A DNA stretch of 53,363 bases from Clostridia bacterium (GCA_017463865.1 JAFTOI010000003.1:69219-122581); one strand, 5' to 3'; shown: positions 1 to 6,820, counted from the stretch's first letter. Translations and numbers: made by a program. The notes: generated by a model not told the origin, from the sequence alone.

Positions 1-153
1 GCAGGGCACGCGCCAGGTGACGGTCACCGGCTGCGGGACGCAGCGCGTACCGAAGTCGATGTCGACATCGAGGATGGTGATGCCGTCGGCCGGCGTGCGA
101 GGGGTGAGGGTGACGGCAGCGGATTCGTTTTTGGCGGAAAAGGTGAAGTTCAT
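1..153 (-). CDS. N-terminus of an unidentified protein (partial)
   Basis: The first 51 codons of a minus-strand gene lie here and the rest runs off the window. The ATG at 153 follows a GGAGG ribosome binding site 6 nt upstream and a consensus promoter at 183-211. The visible residues (MNFTFSAKNESAAV, then TPADGITILDVDIDF) show no signal peptide and suggest a beta-rich start. Sugar-active enzymes such as alpha-galactosidases often begin this way, but too little is visible to assign a family. Placed downstream of the MFS transporter gene but separated from it by a terminator, so it is transcribed independently. Confidence 0.6.
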   Translation of the reverse strand, partial: MNFTFSAKNESAAVTLTPRTPADGITILDVDIDFGTRCVPQPVTVTWRVPC

Positions 154-182
154 GGCATACCTCCGTGGGGGGAATTTTCTCT

Positions 183-211
183 ATTGTAGCCGATTCCTGC
201 GGATTTGTCAA
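183..211 (-). promoter_or_regulatory. Sigma-A promoter of the left-edge gene
   Basis: On the minus strand a perfect TTGACA (206-211) and TACAAT (183-188) are separated by 17 bp, about 30 nt ahead of the ATG at 153. Confidence 0.85.
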
Positions 212-214
212 GGC

Positions 215-250
215 AAAAAACTCGCCTGTGCGGCATGCCGCACAGGCGAG
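215..250 (-). terminator. Rho-independent terminator of the MFS gene
   Basis: A perfect 30-bp palindrome (221-250, arm CTCGCCTGTGCGG) is followed on the minus strand by six T (215-220). It ends the MFS transcript before the next promoter. A weaker T-rich run on the other side makes it possibly bidirectional. Confidence 0.9.
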
Positions 251-258
251 TTTTCCTT

Positions 259-1437
259 TTATTTCTTCCGCCAAAGCATCAGCGGGATGGAGAGTACGCA
301 CAGGCCGATCCACACGGCGATCATGCCCGTGTAACCGGTGGCGGCGATCATGACACCGAAGACGGCCGAGCCGATGGCCGAGCCGGTGTAGGTCGCGGCG
401 TCCATAAAGCCGGCGACGGTCGAGACACAGCCTTCCTTTGCGTAGTCGGCCGGGTAGATCGAGAGGAAGACGGCGTTGATCCACGAGGTTGCGATGGCGA
501 CCAGCGCCAGCAGCAGGGCCGACACCAGCGCGGGCGGCGTGGTGACGAGGAAGGGCGCCAGCGCGGCCACGCAGAGGCCAAAGGAGGCGGCGACCGTCAC
601 GCCCTGCTTCTCGCGGAAGAGGCGGAAAACGACCGGGAAGAGCAGGCGGCCGACAAAGTTGGCCAGCGGCATGATGAAGACGAAATAGGCCGCGTTTTTC
701 AGATCAAGGCCGTACTGCGTCATGAAGAGGGTCGGCACCCACAGGATGAGATTATCCTTGACCACGCCGTGCGCCGCCGCGGGAAAGAGCAGCCGCCACA
801 ACTTGGGATCACGCAGGATGACGCGCAGCTGGGCGAAGAGGTCGGTCTTGGCGCCGTCGGTCTTGCGCAGGCCGTCGGCGGGGAGGAAGATCAGCAGCGC
901 GCCGAAAAAGAGGATCAGTGCAGCGGGGATCCAGAAGACAGCGCTCGCACCGCCCTTGGCGGCCAGCGTCGCGATGACGACGGCGATGAAGCTGCCCAGA
1001 CCGACGCCGGTGGACATGGTCATCAGCGCGCGGCTCTTCCCGGGCGAGCCCTCGTAGGCGGTGACGACCGTCTTGAGCGCCGGGCCCCAGAGCATCGACT
1101 GGAAGAAGCCGTTGACGCCCCACAGCACGATCATGGCGGGCAGCGGGGGCATGAAGCCGACGATGAGGTTGGACAGGCCCGCCGCACCCATACCGACCAT
1201 CAGCATGACGCGCGCATTGACGCGGTCGCCGATGTAGCCGTTGAGCAGGCGCCCGATGGCGTAGACGAAGAAGAAGGCCGAGCTCATGACGCCGATGCCG
1301 ACACTGTCGGTGATACCGGCCTCCTGCATGAGCGGGGAGGCGATGGAGAGGTTCTGCCGGCCGGTGTAGATGATGGCGTAGGCCATCGCGCAGAGGGAGA
1401 GAGTCAGGCGCTGCCGCGCGGTGAGGGAGAGTTTCAT
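259..1437 (-). CDS. MFS transporter, organophosphate:phosphate antiporter-like
   Basis: A 392-residue inner-membrane permease with about 12 hydrophobic segments. The first helix carries YTGRQNLS, like the Y-x-R-x-N signature of the GlpT/UhpT (OPA) branch of the major facilitator superfamily, and the loop between helices 2 and 3 reads NGYIGDR. OPA members exchange sugar phosphates or glycerol-3-phosphate for phosphate; the substrate here is not known. I chose the ATG at 1437 because AAGGAG lies 6 nt upstream; a longer in-frame extension to 1494 runs into the promoter. It is a single-gene unit between promoter 1483-1511 and terminator 215-250. Host gene left of the prophage. Confidence 0.85.
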   Translation of the reverse strand: MKLSLTARQRLTLSLCAMAYAIIYTGRQNLSIASPLMQEAGITDSVGIGVMSSAFFFVYAIGRLLNGYIGDRVNARVMLMVGMGAAGLSNLIVGFMPPLPAMIVLWGVNGFFQSMLWGPALKTVVTAYEGSPGKSRALMTMSTGVGLGSFIAVVIATLAAKGGASAVFWIPAALILFFGALLIFLPADGLRKTDGAKTDLFAQLRVILRDPKLWRLLFPAAAHGVVKDNLILWVPTLFMTQYGLDLKNAAYFVFIMPLANFVGRLLFPVVFRLFREKQGVTVAASFGLCVAALAPFLVTTPPALVSALLLALVAIATSWINAVFLSIYPADYAKEGCVSTVAGFMDAATYTGSAIGSAVFGVMIAATGYTGMIAVWIGLCVLSIPLMLWRKK

Positions 1438-1482
1438 GATGGCTCCTTGGCGTGGTAATAAATATGAAGAGAAACTGTCTAT

Positions 1483-1511
1483 ATTGTACCGCACAGTGTG
1501 GGTTTTGTCAA
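1483..1511 (-). promoter_or_regulatory. Sigma-A promoter of the MFS gene
   Basis: Minus-strand TTGACA (1506-1511), a 17-bp spacer and TACAAT (1483-1488) lie about 45 nt ahead of the ATG at 1437. Confidence 0.85.
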
Positions 1512-1582
1512 GGGGGCGTGAAAAATATTTATTATTGTTGATTTCGATAATGTTTCGTTTTGGTTATGCTTTGCCTTGTGCA

Positions 1583-1614
1583 ACAAAAAAACAGGCACCC
1601 GATTGGGTGCCTGT
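1583..1614 (-). terminator. Original tRNA-Ser terminator, stranded at the left prophage end
   Basis: Hairpin with arms ACAGGCACCC (1591-1600) and GGGTGCCTGT (1605-1614), followed on the minus strand by a T-run (1584-1590). It ends exactly where the attachment core begins (1615). Before integration it would have lain directly behind the tRNA-Ser 3' end now at 42604, so it is most likely that gene's original terminator. Confidence 0.8.
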
Positions 1615-1637
1615 TCTGGCGGAGAAGCAGAGATTCG
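1615..1637. other. attL core
   Basis: 23 bp (TCTGGCGGAGAAGC through AGATTCG) identical to 42602-42624. The bases on either side differ (T/C at the left, C/A at the right), which sets the core limits. It is the left crossover product of integrase-mediated insertion into the tRNA-Ser 3' end. Confidence 0.92.
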
Positions 1638-1736
1638 CCCAGACGCGGCTTTGCGGTAAAATACAGCCTATATTTCCCCTTAAAATCAAGCATTATCAGC
1701 CAAAATACAGGCAAAATCGAAGCAAATCAAAATAAA

Positions 1737-1759
1737 TGTACCCAACCTTGTACCCAAAT
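1737..1759. repeat. Left integrase arm-type repeats (candidate)
   Basis: Two tandem copies of a TTGTACCCAA-type element (TGTACCCAACC at 1737, TTGTACCCAAAT at 1748) lie about 100 bp inside attL. Two more copies in the same orientation lie inside attR (42505-42527). Paired short repeats flanking the core are typical of tyrosine-recombinase arm sites. Confidence 0.6.
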
Positions 1760-1767
1760 TTGCCCCA

Positions 1768-2847
1768 TCAGAACCCCGCAAATGCGGCGCTCATTCTGTC
1801 CGCGTCTGACGGCATCATGTGGCTGTAGGTGTTCAGCGTCTGCTCGATATTCGTATGCCCGAGATGCCGCGAGACAGCGACGATCGACACGCCGGATGCG
1901 ATCAGCAGACTGGCGCAGGAGTGCCGGAAATCGTGCAGGCGGATCTTCTTCACACCGCTGTGCGCGCACCAGTCGGACAGCCGACGGTCGATGGTGCGGT
2001 CGGTGAAGGGATCCTCGCCGCCGAACACGAACAGACTGTCATCGCGCTTATCGAGGCCGTCATGCCATGCGGCGAGGTCGGCGGCAAGGCTCTGCGGGAT
2101 GGCGACGTCGCGGACGCTGGATCGATTCTTTGGCGTCGTGACGGCGTAGGCGGCGTCCTTGGTCTTGCGTGTGATCGACTTTGTGATGCTGATCTTGCAT
2201 GCGTCGAAGTCGATATCGTTCCATGTGAGCGCCAGCGACTCCCCCTTGCGGCAGCCGGTGACGTAGAGCAGGCGGAAGTACAGTGCCCAGAGTGGGTCAT
2301 CGACGGCGGCGAGGAAGGTATGAAATTCGTCCGGCGTCCAGAACTGCATCTCCTTCTTCGGCTCGAGGTTGCGGAAGCCCTCGACGCGGTTCATGATATT
2401 CTTGACGTCGTGATAGCGCTCGCCGAATTTGTAGATGGACGACAGCTGCGTGCGCAGGCCGGTTTTGTATTTGTAGCTGTAGGATTCGAGCGACTGCTGC
2501 CAGCCGAGGATATCGCGCGGGGTGATCTCGTCGACAATGCGCCCGGCGAAGTACGGCGCGATGTGCTGATTGATCTTCGACTCGATGCTGTAGACCGACG
2601 ACGGCTTGATGCGCGTCCGCTGGTGTGCGAGGTAGTCGGCGAGCAGATCATCGAAGCGGAGGCGGTCGTCGGGTGTCTCATCCGGGGCACTCCCCTGCTC
2701 TGCCATGTACTCGACATAAGCCCGCTGGGCTTCTTTTTTTGTTTTGTAGCCGGACAGGCGCTTGTTCTGCGTCGTGCCGTCCCGCAGCTTCTCGCGGAAG
2801 CGGACAGACCAGAGCTTGTCCTTGCCGCGCTGGTCGTAGCTGGGCAT
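1768..2847 (-). CDS. int: Phage tyrosine integrase
   Basis: 359-residue site-specific recombinase that integrates and, with a directionality factor, excises the prophage. The N-terminus (residues 1-50) resembles the AP2-like arm-binding domain, a SAM-like core-binding domain follows (about 65-160), and the catalytic domain is complete: R200 in VTGCRKGE, probable beta-hairpin K240, H305-x-x-R308 in LHDFRHS, H331 in LGHTNIE and nucleophile Y341 in NTYSHM. AAGGAGG precedes the ATG at 2847. It lies 130 bp from attL and points towards it, which is the standard arrangement. The divergent neighbour is the Panacea-type gene at 2962. Confidence 0.95.
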   Translation of the reverse strand: MPSYDQRGKDKLWSVRFREKLRDGTTQNKRLSGYKTKKEAQRAYVEYMAEQGSAPDETPDDRLRFDDLLADYLAHQRTRIKPSSVYSIESKINQHIAPYFAGRIVDEITPRDILGWQQSLESYSYKYKTGLRTQLSSIYKFGERYHDVKNIMNRVEGFRNLEPKKEMQFWTPDEFHTFLAAVDDPLWALYFRLLYVTGCRKGESLALTWNDIDFDACKISITKSITRKTKDAAYAVTTPKNRSSVRDVAIPQSLAADLAAWHDGLDKRDDSLFVFGGEDPFTDRTIDRRLSDWCAHSGVKKIRLHDFRHSCASLLIASGVSIVAVSRHLGHTNIEQTLNTYSHMMPSDADRMSAAFAGF

Positions 2848-2880
2848 GGTGGAGCCTCCTTAGAGTTTACAGAAAATGTA

Positions 2881-2909
2881 TTGACTTCGCGTTAAGTTTT
2901 TGCTATAAT
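2881..2909 (+). promoter_or_regulatory. Sigma-A promoter of the Panacea-type operon
   Basis: TTGACT (2881-2886), a 17-bp spacer and a perfect TATAAT (2904-2909) lie about 50 nt upstream of the ATG at 2962. It is a host-type promoter, so the pair behind it should be expressed in the lysogen. Confidence 0.85.
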
Positions 2910-2961
2910 GATATTGCATATGAGATACACTGATATAGATGAGTATGAAAGGAGGGCGCAT

Positions 2962-3411
2962 ATGGTTAATGTTCGCGATGTCGCAGAATGGTTCTTGAGC
3001 CATGCACCGATGACACACAAGAAAGTACAGAAGCTATGTTACTATGCGCAGGCGTGGTATTGTGCGCTGTATGACGGAAGTCCTCTTTTTGGCGACGAAA
3101 TACAGGCGTGGGTGCACGGCCCGGTTATCCCCTCGCTTTATCCGCTGTATGCGGACTATAAATGGATGTCTATCCCACAGGCAAACGTGTGCCCGGAACT
3201 GCCCGATAATGCGGTCGCTGTTCTTGAAGCAGTTTATAACACCTATGGCGCATTGAGCGGCGATGAGTTAGAGCGTCTGACGCACTCTGAAGAGCCGTGG
3301 AAAGCAGCGCGCGGCGATCGCATGCCGTGGATGACCTGCAATACCCCGATCAGCTGTGCGAGCATGAGACGGTTCTACCGCGATTTGTATGACAAAGACC
3401 AAGCAGATTAA
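2962..3411 (+). CDS. Panacea (SocA/GepA, DUF4065) domain antitoxin candidate
   Basis: 149 residues. The sequence VNVRDVAEWFL, then KKVQKLCYYAQAW and VHGPVIPSLY, matches the Panacea domain, named for antitoxins that neutralise many unrelated toxins and also found in SocA and phage GepA-like proteins. The ATG at 2962 is preceded by AAAGGAGG at 2948-2955; an earlier in-frame start at 2908 lies inside the -10 region and is less likely. The next gene starts inside its last codons (23-nt overlap), a tight coupling typical of toxin-antitoxin pairs. Family assignment is firm; the antitoxin role is inferred from the family and the pairing. Confidence 0.8.
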   Translation: MVNVRDVAEWFLSHAPMTHKKVQKLCYYAQAWYCALYDGSPLFGDEIQAWVHGPVIPSLYPLYADYKWMSIPQANVCPELPDNAVAVLEAVYNTYGALSGDELERLTHSEEPWKAARGDRMPWMTCNTPISCASMRRFYRDLYDKDQAD

Positions 3412-3979
3412 GCCGTTCAAGCTGCCGCCGGTCGAGCAGAGGCCTGCGATACCACAGCTCCCGTTCAATGGCAGTGCCGTTCTTGACAAAGGGTTCTCAT
3501 TTTCTTTTTCCTGCTTCGACCGAACACACGGCTTGTTCAATCTTGGTGACGACAGACACGGTGGCGTGGTCGGCGGCGACTGGTTCGTCGCGCTGCTCGA
3601 TTGCCTGAAAAGTGTGAGCGGAAAAACCATGCCGGAGTTAAAAAGTTCGTTACACGACTTGCACCCGGTCGATTGGGAACATGCCAATGCATCGCCACCG
3701 GGGAACAGCGAACAGTATCAGTATTGGCAATTCCGAATCGACAAATCAAATGGGCGCGTGATTGGCATCATCATTGACGGCGTGTTTTATGTGGTGTGGT
3801 TAGACCCTCACCACAATCTTACCGACAGCGTCGGATACGAAAAAGCATATTGGCATAGCCCTGCGCTGAGCCCGTATGAGAAGCAAGAACAGAGAATCGC
3901 CGCGCTTGAAAAAGAGGTCGCCAGATTAGCCGACGAGAATGCGGCTTGTCTATCGTTGCTGGAAGAAGCAACAAAATAA
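3389..3979 (+). CDS. Putative toxin partner of the Panacea gene
   Basis: 196 residues with two parts. An alpha/beta domain (about 30-155) contains LDCLKSVSGKTMPEL and, near its end, GRVIGIIIDGVFYVVWLDP. A charged coiled coil follows (about 165-196, EKQEQRIAALEKEVARL). The alpha/beta part resembles a group of uncharacterised proteins often found with Panacea antitoxins; a HigB/RelE-like RNase fold is possible but I cannot show catalytic residues. It has no good ribosome binding site and overlaps the upstream gene by 23 nt, so its translation is probably coupled. A terminator follows directly. Confidence 0.55.
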   Translation: MTKTKQIKPFKLPPVEQRPAIPQLPFNGSAVLDKGFSFSFSCFDRTHGLFNLGDDRHGGVVGGDWFVALLDCLKSVSGKTMPELKSSLHDLHPVDWEHANASPPGNSEQYQYWQFRIDKSNGRVIGIIIDGVFYVVWLDPHHNLTDSVGYEKAYWHSPALSPYEKQEQRIAALEKEVARLADENAACLSLLEEATK

Positions 3980-3991
3980 TTTCATCAGCCG

Positions 3992-4052
3992 CCCCACGGT
4001 AAGTAAGCCCTCCACTATCCGGAGAGTGCCGAATCCGTGGGGTATTTTTTTA
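3992..4052 (+). terminator. Terminator of the toxin-antitoxin operon
   Basis: Arms CCCCACGG (3992-3999) and CCGTGGGG (4035-4042) enclose a smaller CTCC/GGAG hairpin and are followed by TATTTTTTT. It overlaps the 3' end of the convergent Xre gene (4050). Confidence 0.75.
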
Positions 4053-4655
4053 CCACTTCAAGATCGGATTCGTCGGGAAGAAGATATTGAGGATCAGCAG
4101 GGCGACGAGGCAGATGGACATGACGCCGATGACGAGAAACAGGCGGTTGATGGTTTTCGCGCGGGCATCGATGATCTTCATCAGGTTATCGATGCGCTGC
4201 TGGTGGATGGCGTCTTTATCGGCAGACAGCTGGGCATAGTGCTCCTTATGCTGTTCGAGCATGCGATCAAAATGTGCCTTTTCGTCGGCGATGCGGGCCT
4301 CTGAGATGCGTTTGTACTCGGCGACACGGTTATTTGTGGTCTCGATGATATCCCGGCGGATCTCCTCGGTGTAAAATGCGAGAAATTCCTCTTGCATTGC
4401 TGCATGTTTGGGGCAATCGGTGCAATTATGGTCTGCATTGGCGCAAGAATTTGTTGCAGAGATGAGTCCGCAGGCTTCATCGATGCTGCCTCCGAGGGCG
4501 CGGATGACTTCTACGACGGTCGCATAGTCTACACTTTTGGCATCTCCTTTGAGCAGTCGTGAGACGGTTGACTCTGAGATACCACTCATGGATCCAATCT
4601 GCGCATTGGTCAAATTTCGTTGATTTTTCAGGGTTTTCAGGTACTCGGAGAGCAT
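4050..4655 (-). CDS. Membrane-anchored Xre-family regulator
   Basis: 201 residues. An N-terminal helix-turn-helix domain (about 1-60; LTNAQIGSMSGISESTVSRLL) is followed by a Cys cluster (NCTDCPKH), a long charged coiled coil (about 100-165) and one C-terminal transmembrane helix (LFLVIGVMSICLVALLIL). The domain order suggests a DNA-binding protein tethered to the membrane, possibly sensing an envelope or redox signal. I chose the ATG at 4655 because the helix-turn-helix begins there and an AAAGGA site precedes it. Two palindromic operators at 4681-4715 lie just upstream, between this gene and the divergent small genes, suggesting autoregulation. Confidence 0.75.
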   Translation of the reverse strand: MLSEYLKTLKNQRNLTNAQIGSMSGISESTVSRLLKGDAKSVDYATVVEVIRALGGSIDEACGLISATNSCANADHNCTDCPKHAAMQEEFLAFYTEEIRRDIIETTNNRVAEYKRISEARIADEKAHFDRMLEQHKEHYAQLSADKDAIHQQRIDNLMKIIDARAKTINRLFLVIGVMSICLVALLILNIFFPTNPILKW

Positions 4656-4680
4656 AGATGAAAGTCCTTTCTTACATGTA

Positions 4681-4715
4681 TGCAAGAAAACTTGCAGCTG
4701 TGCAAGTCGCTTGCA
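4681..4715. promoter_or_regulatory. Twin palindromic operators (TGCAAG-n-CTTGCA)
   Basis: Two perfect inverted repeats stand 4 bp apart: TGCAAGAAAACTTGCA (4681-4696) and TGCAAGTCGCTTGCA (4701-4715). They lie between the divergent Xre gene start (4655) and the -35 at 4726, the expected place for its operators. Confidence 0.75.
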
Positions 4716-4725
4716 GCAATGACTA

Positions 4726-4754
4726 TTTACAATCACGGCGATGTCGTGTATGAT
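4726..4754 (+). promoter_or_regulatory. Promoter of the small gene at 4778
   Basis: TTTACA (4726-4731), 17 bp, TATGAT (4749-4754). The adjacent TGCAAG palindromes end 10 bp upstream of the -35, so bound regulator could modulate it. Confidence 0.7.
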
Positions 4755-4777
4755 GGAGGCACAAAGGAGGTGCGGAC

Positions 4778-4957
4778 ATGCACGACAGAGACAAGGTACT
4801 GCGGAAGCAGCGCGAAAAGAAGGCGGCGATCATCCTTGCGGCGCAGAGACGCGCGAAGGCAGCCGCGCGATACGCAGAGATGCACATGGATGATACGCCG
4901 AAAAAATTACACAAAAATGTGTCAAATGTGCTTGACAAACACGAAGATGTGTGTTAA
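4778..4957 (+). CDS. Small basic protein, unknown function
   Basis: A 59-residue protein rich in Lys, Arg and Ala (RDKVLRKQREKKAAI, then AAQRRAKAAARYAEM), probably helical. AAAGGAGG precedes the ATG at 4778. It is the first gene under the promoter at 4726-4754 and is divergent from the membrane Xre gene, so it is a candidate target of that regulator. A second promoter lies inside its last codons. No family recognised. Confidence 0.65.
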   Translation: MHDRDKVLRKQREKKAAIILAAQRRAKAAARYAEMHMDDTPKKLHKNVSNVLDKHEDVC

Positions 4958-4960
4958 AAT
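4932..4960 (+). promoter_or_regulatory. Sigma-A promoter for genes 5013-5391
   Basis: TTGACA (4932-4937), 17-bp spacer and TAAAAT (4955-4960), overlapping the stop codon of the preceding gene and about 50 nt ahead of the next ATG. Confidence 0.75.
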
Positions 4961-5012
4961 AAGATACAACAAGATGTACCACGGAAACACAAAACATAAA
5001 GGAGACCGCACA

Positions 5013-5156
5013 ATGACTACTATTACCAATACCGTACATCATGATTCCGCCGTTGTGCGGGAGAAACAAACTTTTATTATGGATCGCGCTCGGCAGATGG
5101 CACCGGAACAAAGAAAGGCATTGATCACGTTGCTTGAGGCAATCGTGGGAAAGTGA
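5013..5156 (+). CDS. Small hypothetical protein (47 aa)
   Basis: The ATG at 5013 follows AAAGGAG. The product is mostly helical and ends MAPEQRKALITLLEAIVGK. No family recognised. It lies 7 nt ahead of the next gene and shares the promoter at 4932-4960. Confidence 0.6.
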   Translation: MTTITNTVHHDSAVVREKQTFIMDRARQMAPEQRKALITLLEAIVGK

Positions 5157-5163
5157 GGAATAA

Positions 5164-5391
5164 ATGGCCGAAAACATTGGCAGAAGAATCCCATCGCCTT
5201 TTCCCGAACCAAAAGTAATCACGGGAACGATACCGAATGAGCCGGTCATGCCGAAAAAATGGTATCAACACACAGAAGAGCAGAGAATCAAAAATGAAGC
5301 AAATGCAGAAGAACTATATCTGTTATCACAAAAAATTCTTGCTGATTCGGATATAAACGAAGAGGCGCTTGCGAAAGATTTTTGGTTATAG
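5164..5391 (+). CDS. Small hypothetical protein (75 aa)
   Basis: A proline-rich N-terminal half (IPSPFPEPKVITGTIPNEP) is followed by an acidic helical part (EEQRIKNEANAEELYLL). It has a weak AGGAA site at the end of the preceding gene and is probably co-transcribed with it. The stop is only 2 bp from the stop of the convergent gene at 5394 and I see no terminator between them. No family recognised. Confidence 0.6.
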   Translation: MAENIGRRIPSPFPEPKVITGTIPNEPVMPKKWYQHTEEQRIKNEANAEELYLLSQKILADSDINEEALAKDFWL

Positions 5392-5393
5392 AT

Positions 5394-5981
5394 TTATTGG
5401 TTGACAGAAATAATAAGTTGTCTTACATTGGTGTTGACATACTTATTTACCAGAGATGTTTCGTAAATGTACTTTTCCATAGATTCGATTATCCACTCTT
5501 CGTTTGATTTATAATTCGTTCGTCCAAGATGGTTTGACATATCATGGAAAGATTCTTCCGGGTAGATATCGGTATGTATAATATAGGAATAACCGTCTCC
5601 GGAGTGTTTATTTCTCGAATAAGAAAAATCACGCGCGTTGTATGAATACGAAATGATTTCGTTTGCAGACGATATTCCGGTTATAATCATATTGAATTCA
5701 AAAATGCAATTGAGTTCTTTTTGAGCTTCTTGGGTCAGCTTGTTAATTTGTTCGAAGACAAGATCGATGTCAGATGTGTTCAAATTCAGGCGCTGCAATC
5801 TTCCTAAAATTCCACGTGCGATCGAACCGTTGCCTGTTATACCTACTCCGATATTTTTTATCGGAACAATTATCTTCATGGCAATTTCATCAACAATGGT
5901 TTCGGCGTTATGGTCCATTGCTCTGCCGTCAGCCATTACGTAAGACTTGTTTTGCGTAAACACGTTTACAACGATACTCAC
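5394..5981 (-). CDS. Ntn-hydrolase (proteasome/HslV-like) family protein candidate
   Basis: 195 residues. The N-terminal pattern SIVVNVFTQNKSYVMADGRAM, then AETIVDEIAMKI, then IGVGITGNGSIARGI resembles the paired strands of proteasome-like Ntn hydrolases (a 'hydrophobic strand, ASDGR, ... KI ... G' layout). There is no free N-terminal Thr; a Ser at position 2 could serve if the Met is removed. GTG start at 5981 with GGAGG 7 nt upstream. It is markedly AT-rich compared with the lytic genes and lies 40 nt behind the repressor on the same strand, so it is probably made in the lysogen. The function is unknown; a proteolytic or degenerate structural role is inference. Confidence 0.5.
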   Translation of the reverse strand: MSIVVNVFTQNKSYVMADGRAMDHNAETIVDEIAMKIIVPIKNIGVGITGNGSIARGILGRLQRLNLNTSDIDLVFEQINKLTQEAQKELNCIFEFNMIITGISSANEIISYSYNARDFSYSRNKHSGDGYSYIIHTDIYPEESFHDMSNHLGRTNYKSNEEWIIESMEKYIYETSLVNKYVNTNVRQLIISVNQ

Positions 5982-6000
5982 GATTCAACCTCCATTTAAT

Positions 6001-6028
6001 ACCGCTCCTTATGGGGCGGTTTTATTTT
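6001..6028 (+). terminator. Hairpin between the repressor and Ntn-like genes
   Basis: ACCGCTCC-TTAT-GGGGCGGT (6001-6020) is followed on the plus strand by TTTTATTTT. The minus-strand side lacks a clear T-run, so it should stop plus-strand readthrough from entering the repressor gene while letting repressor transcripts continue. Confidence 0.6.
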
Positions 6029-6435
6029 GCCATGTTTTTGATTACTTCTGCGATGGAACTCAGTTGATCGGGATTTAGTCTGGGCATGTTTTCGATCATG
6101 GTTATGACAGGGTCAAGCTGTTCTGGAGTTAATCTGGAGACAAGTTCTGCAATGATTGCCATATCTTCTGCAAGCTCGCCATCTTCGGCGGGCTTTTTGT
6201 TTTCTTCGCGGCTCTTGCGCTCCATCGGTACGTCGTAGCCCATCAGCCATCCTTCGCTGACGTCGAGGGCTTTTGCAAACTCATCAAGTCGGTCTTGCTT
6301 CGGCTCATATTTTCCGCTGCGGTATTGACTGATCACCGCCTCGGATATGCCCATACGTCTACTAAACTCCGCTGCGGTAATTCCTCGAATTTTCAATGCT
6401 TGGGTCAGCCGCTTAGCGAAAGTAGTATTTTTCAC
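6022..6435 (-). CDS. CI-like phage repressor (Xre family)
   Basis: 137 residues: an N-terminal helix-turn-helix (about 8-65; ITAAEFSRRMGISEAVISQYRS) and a short acidic C-terminal helical region with LTPEQLDPVITMIENM. It lacks the peptidase S24 domain of LexA-type repressors, so induction must use another route, perhaps the antirepressor at 6864. GTG start at 6435 with AAAGGA upstream. It is divergent from the Cro-like gene at 6608 across promoters and CTTAGGAT operators, the classic genetic switch layout. Confidence 0.85.
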   Translation of the reverse strand: MKNTTFAKRLTQALKIRGITAAEFSRRMGISEAVISQYRSGKYEPKQDRLDEFAKALDVSEGWLMGYDVPMERKSREENKKPAEDGELAEDMAIIAELVSRLTPEQLDPVITMIENMPRLNPDQLSSIAEVIKNMAK

Positions 6436-6466
6436 AATTCAACATCCTTTCGTTCGATGTGCTTCT

Positions 6467-6495
6467 ATTATAATTCATTTCTTAGGATATTGCAA
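6467..6495 (-). promoter_or_regulatory. Repressor promoter
   Basis: Minus-strand TTGCAA (6490-6495), 17 bp and a perfect TATAAT (6467-6472). A CTTAGGAT element (6481-6488) lies inside the spacer, a good position for repression or autoregulation. Confidence 0.8.
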
Positions 6496-6585
6496 TAGAT
6501 TTTTGCAAAAAAATAAAAAAAGTTTGGAAAAACCTATTGACAAGGATTTCAAACTGTGCTATACTTTACTTAGTAAAATCCTAAG
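6481..6585. promoter_or_regulatory. Immunity operators (CTTAGGAT elements)
   Basis: CTTAGGAT (6481-6488) lies in the repressor promoter spacer. Its inverse ATCCTAAG (6578-6585) lies just downstream of the early promoter, where CTTAG (6569) and CTAAG (6581) form a palindrome. Both divergent promoters are thus covered by the same motif. Confidence 0.6.
6537..6565 (+). promoter_or_regulatory. Early lytic promoter
   Basis: A perfect TTGACA (6537-6542), 17-bp spacer and TATACT (6560-6565), ahead of the Cro-like gene. The palindromic operator begins directly behind the -10. Confidence 0.85.
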
Positions 6586-6607
6586 TTTAAAATTGGAGGT
6601 GATAAAA

Positions 6608-6820
6608 ATGGCTGAGTACAATTACGCAAAATTGCTCGGGCGCATGCGTGAGAAGGGCGTAACGCAGGAAGAAGTTGCAAGCAAAATGGGGCGTAACGCG
6701 GCCACATTCAGCCGAAAGCTGAATAATATGGGCTATTTTACGCAAAGTGAAATCAGTTGTCTTTGTGATTTCTTGCAAATTCCGGACAACGAAATCGGCA
6801 ATTATTTTTTTACAAAATGA
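6608..6820 (+). CDS. Cro-like DUF739 regulator
   Basis: 70 residues forming a helix-turn-helix domain (NYAKLLGRMREKGVTQEEVA, then GRNAATFSRKLNN). It resembles the DUF739 family of small phage Cro-type proteins. GGAGGTGATA precedes the ATG at 6608. It is the first gene of the early lytic operon and divergent from the repressor. Confidence 0.85.
   Translation: MAEYNYAKLLGRMREKGVTQEEVASKMGRNAATFSRKLNNMGYFTQSEISCLCDFLQIPDNEIGNYFFTK

Noticed and set aside
205-1458. A 417-codon plus-strand frame opposite the MFS gene
   Set aside because: Charged low-complexity translation (many D, G, R, E, H) and no ribosome binding site; shadow of the transporter gene.
1819-2895. A 358-codon plus-strand frame opposite the integrase
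   Set aside because: The integrase has all catalytic residues and a good start; the opposite frame has no recognisable features.
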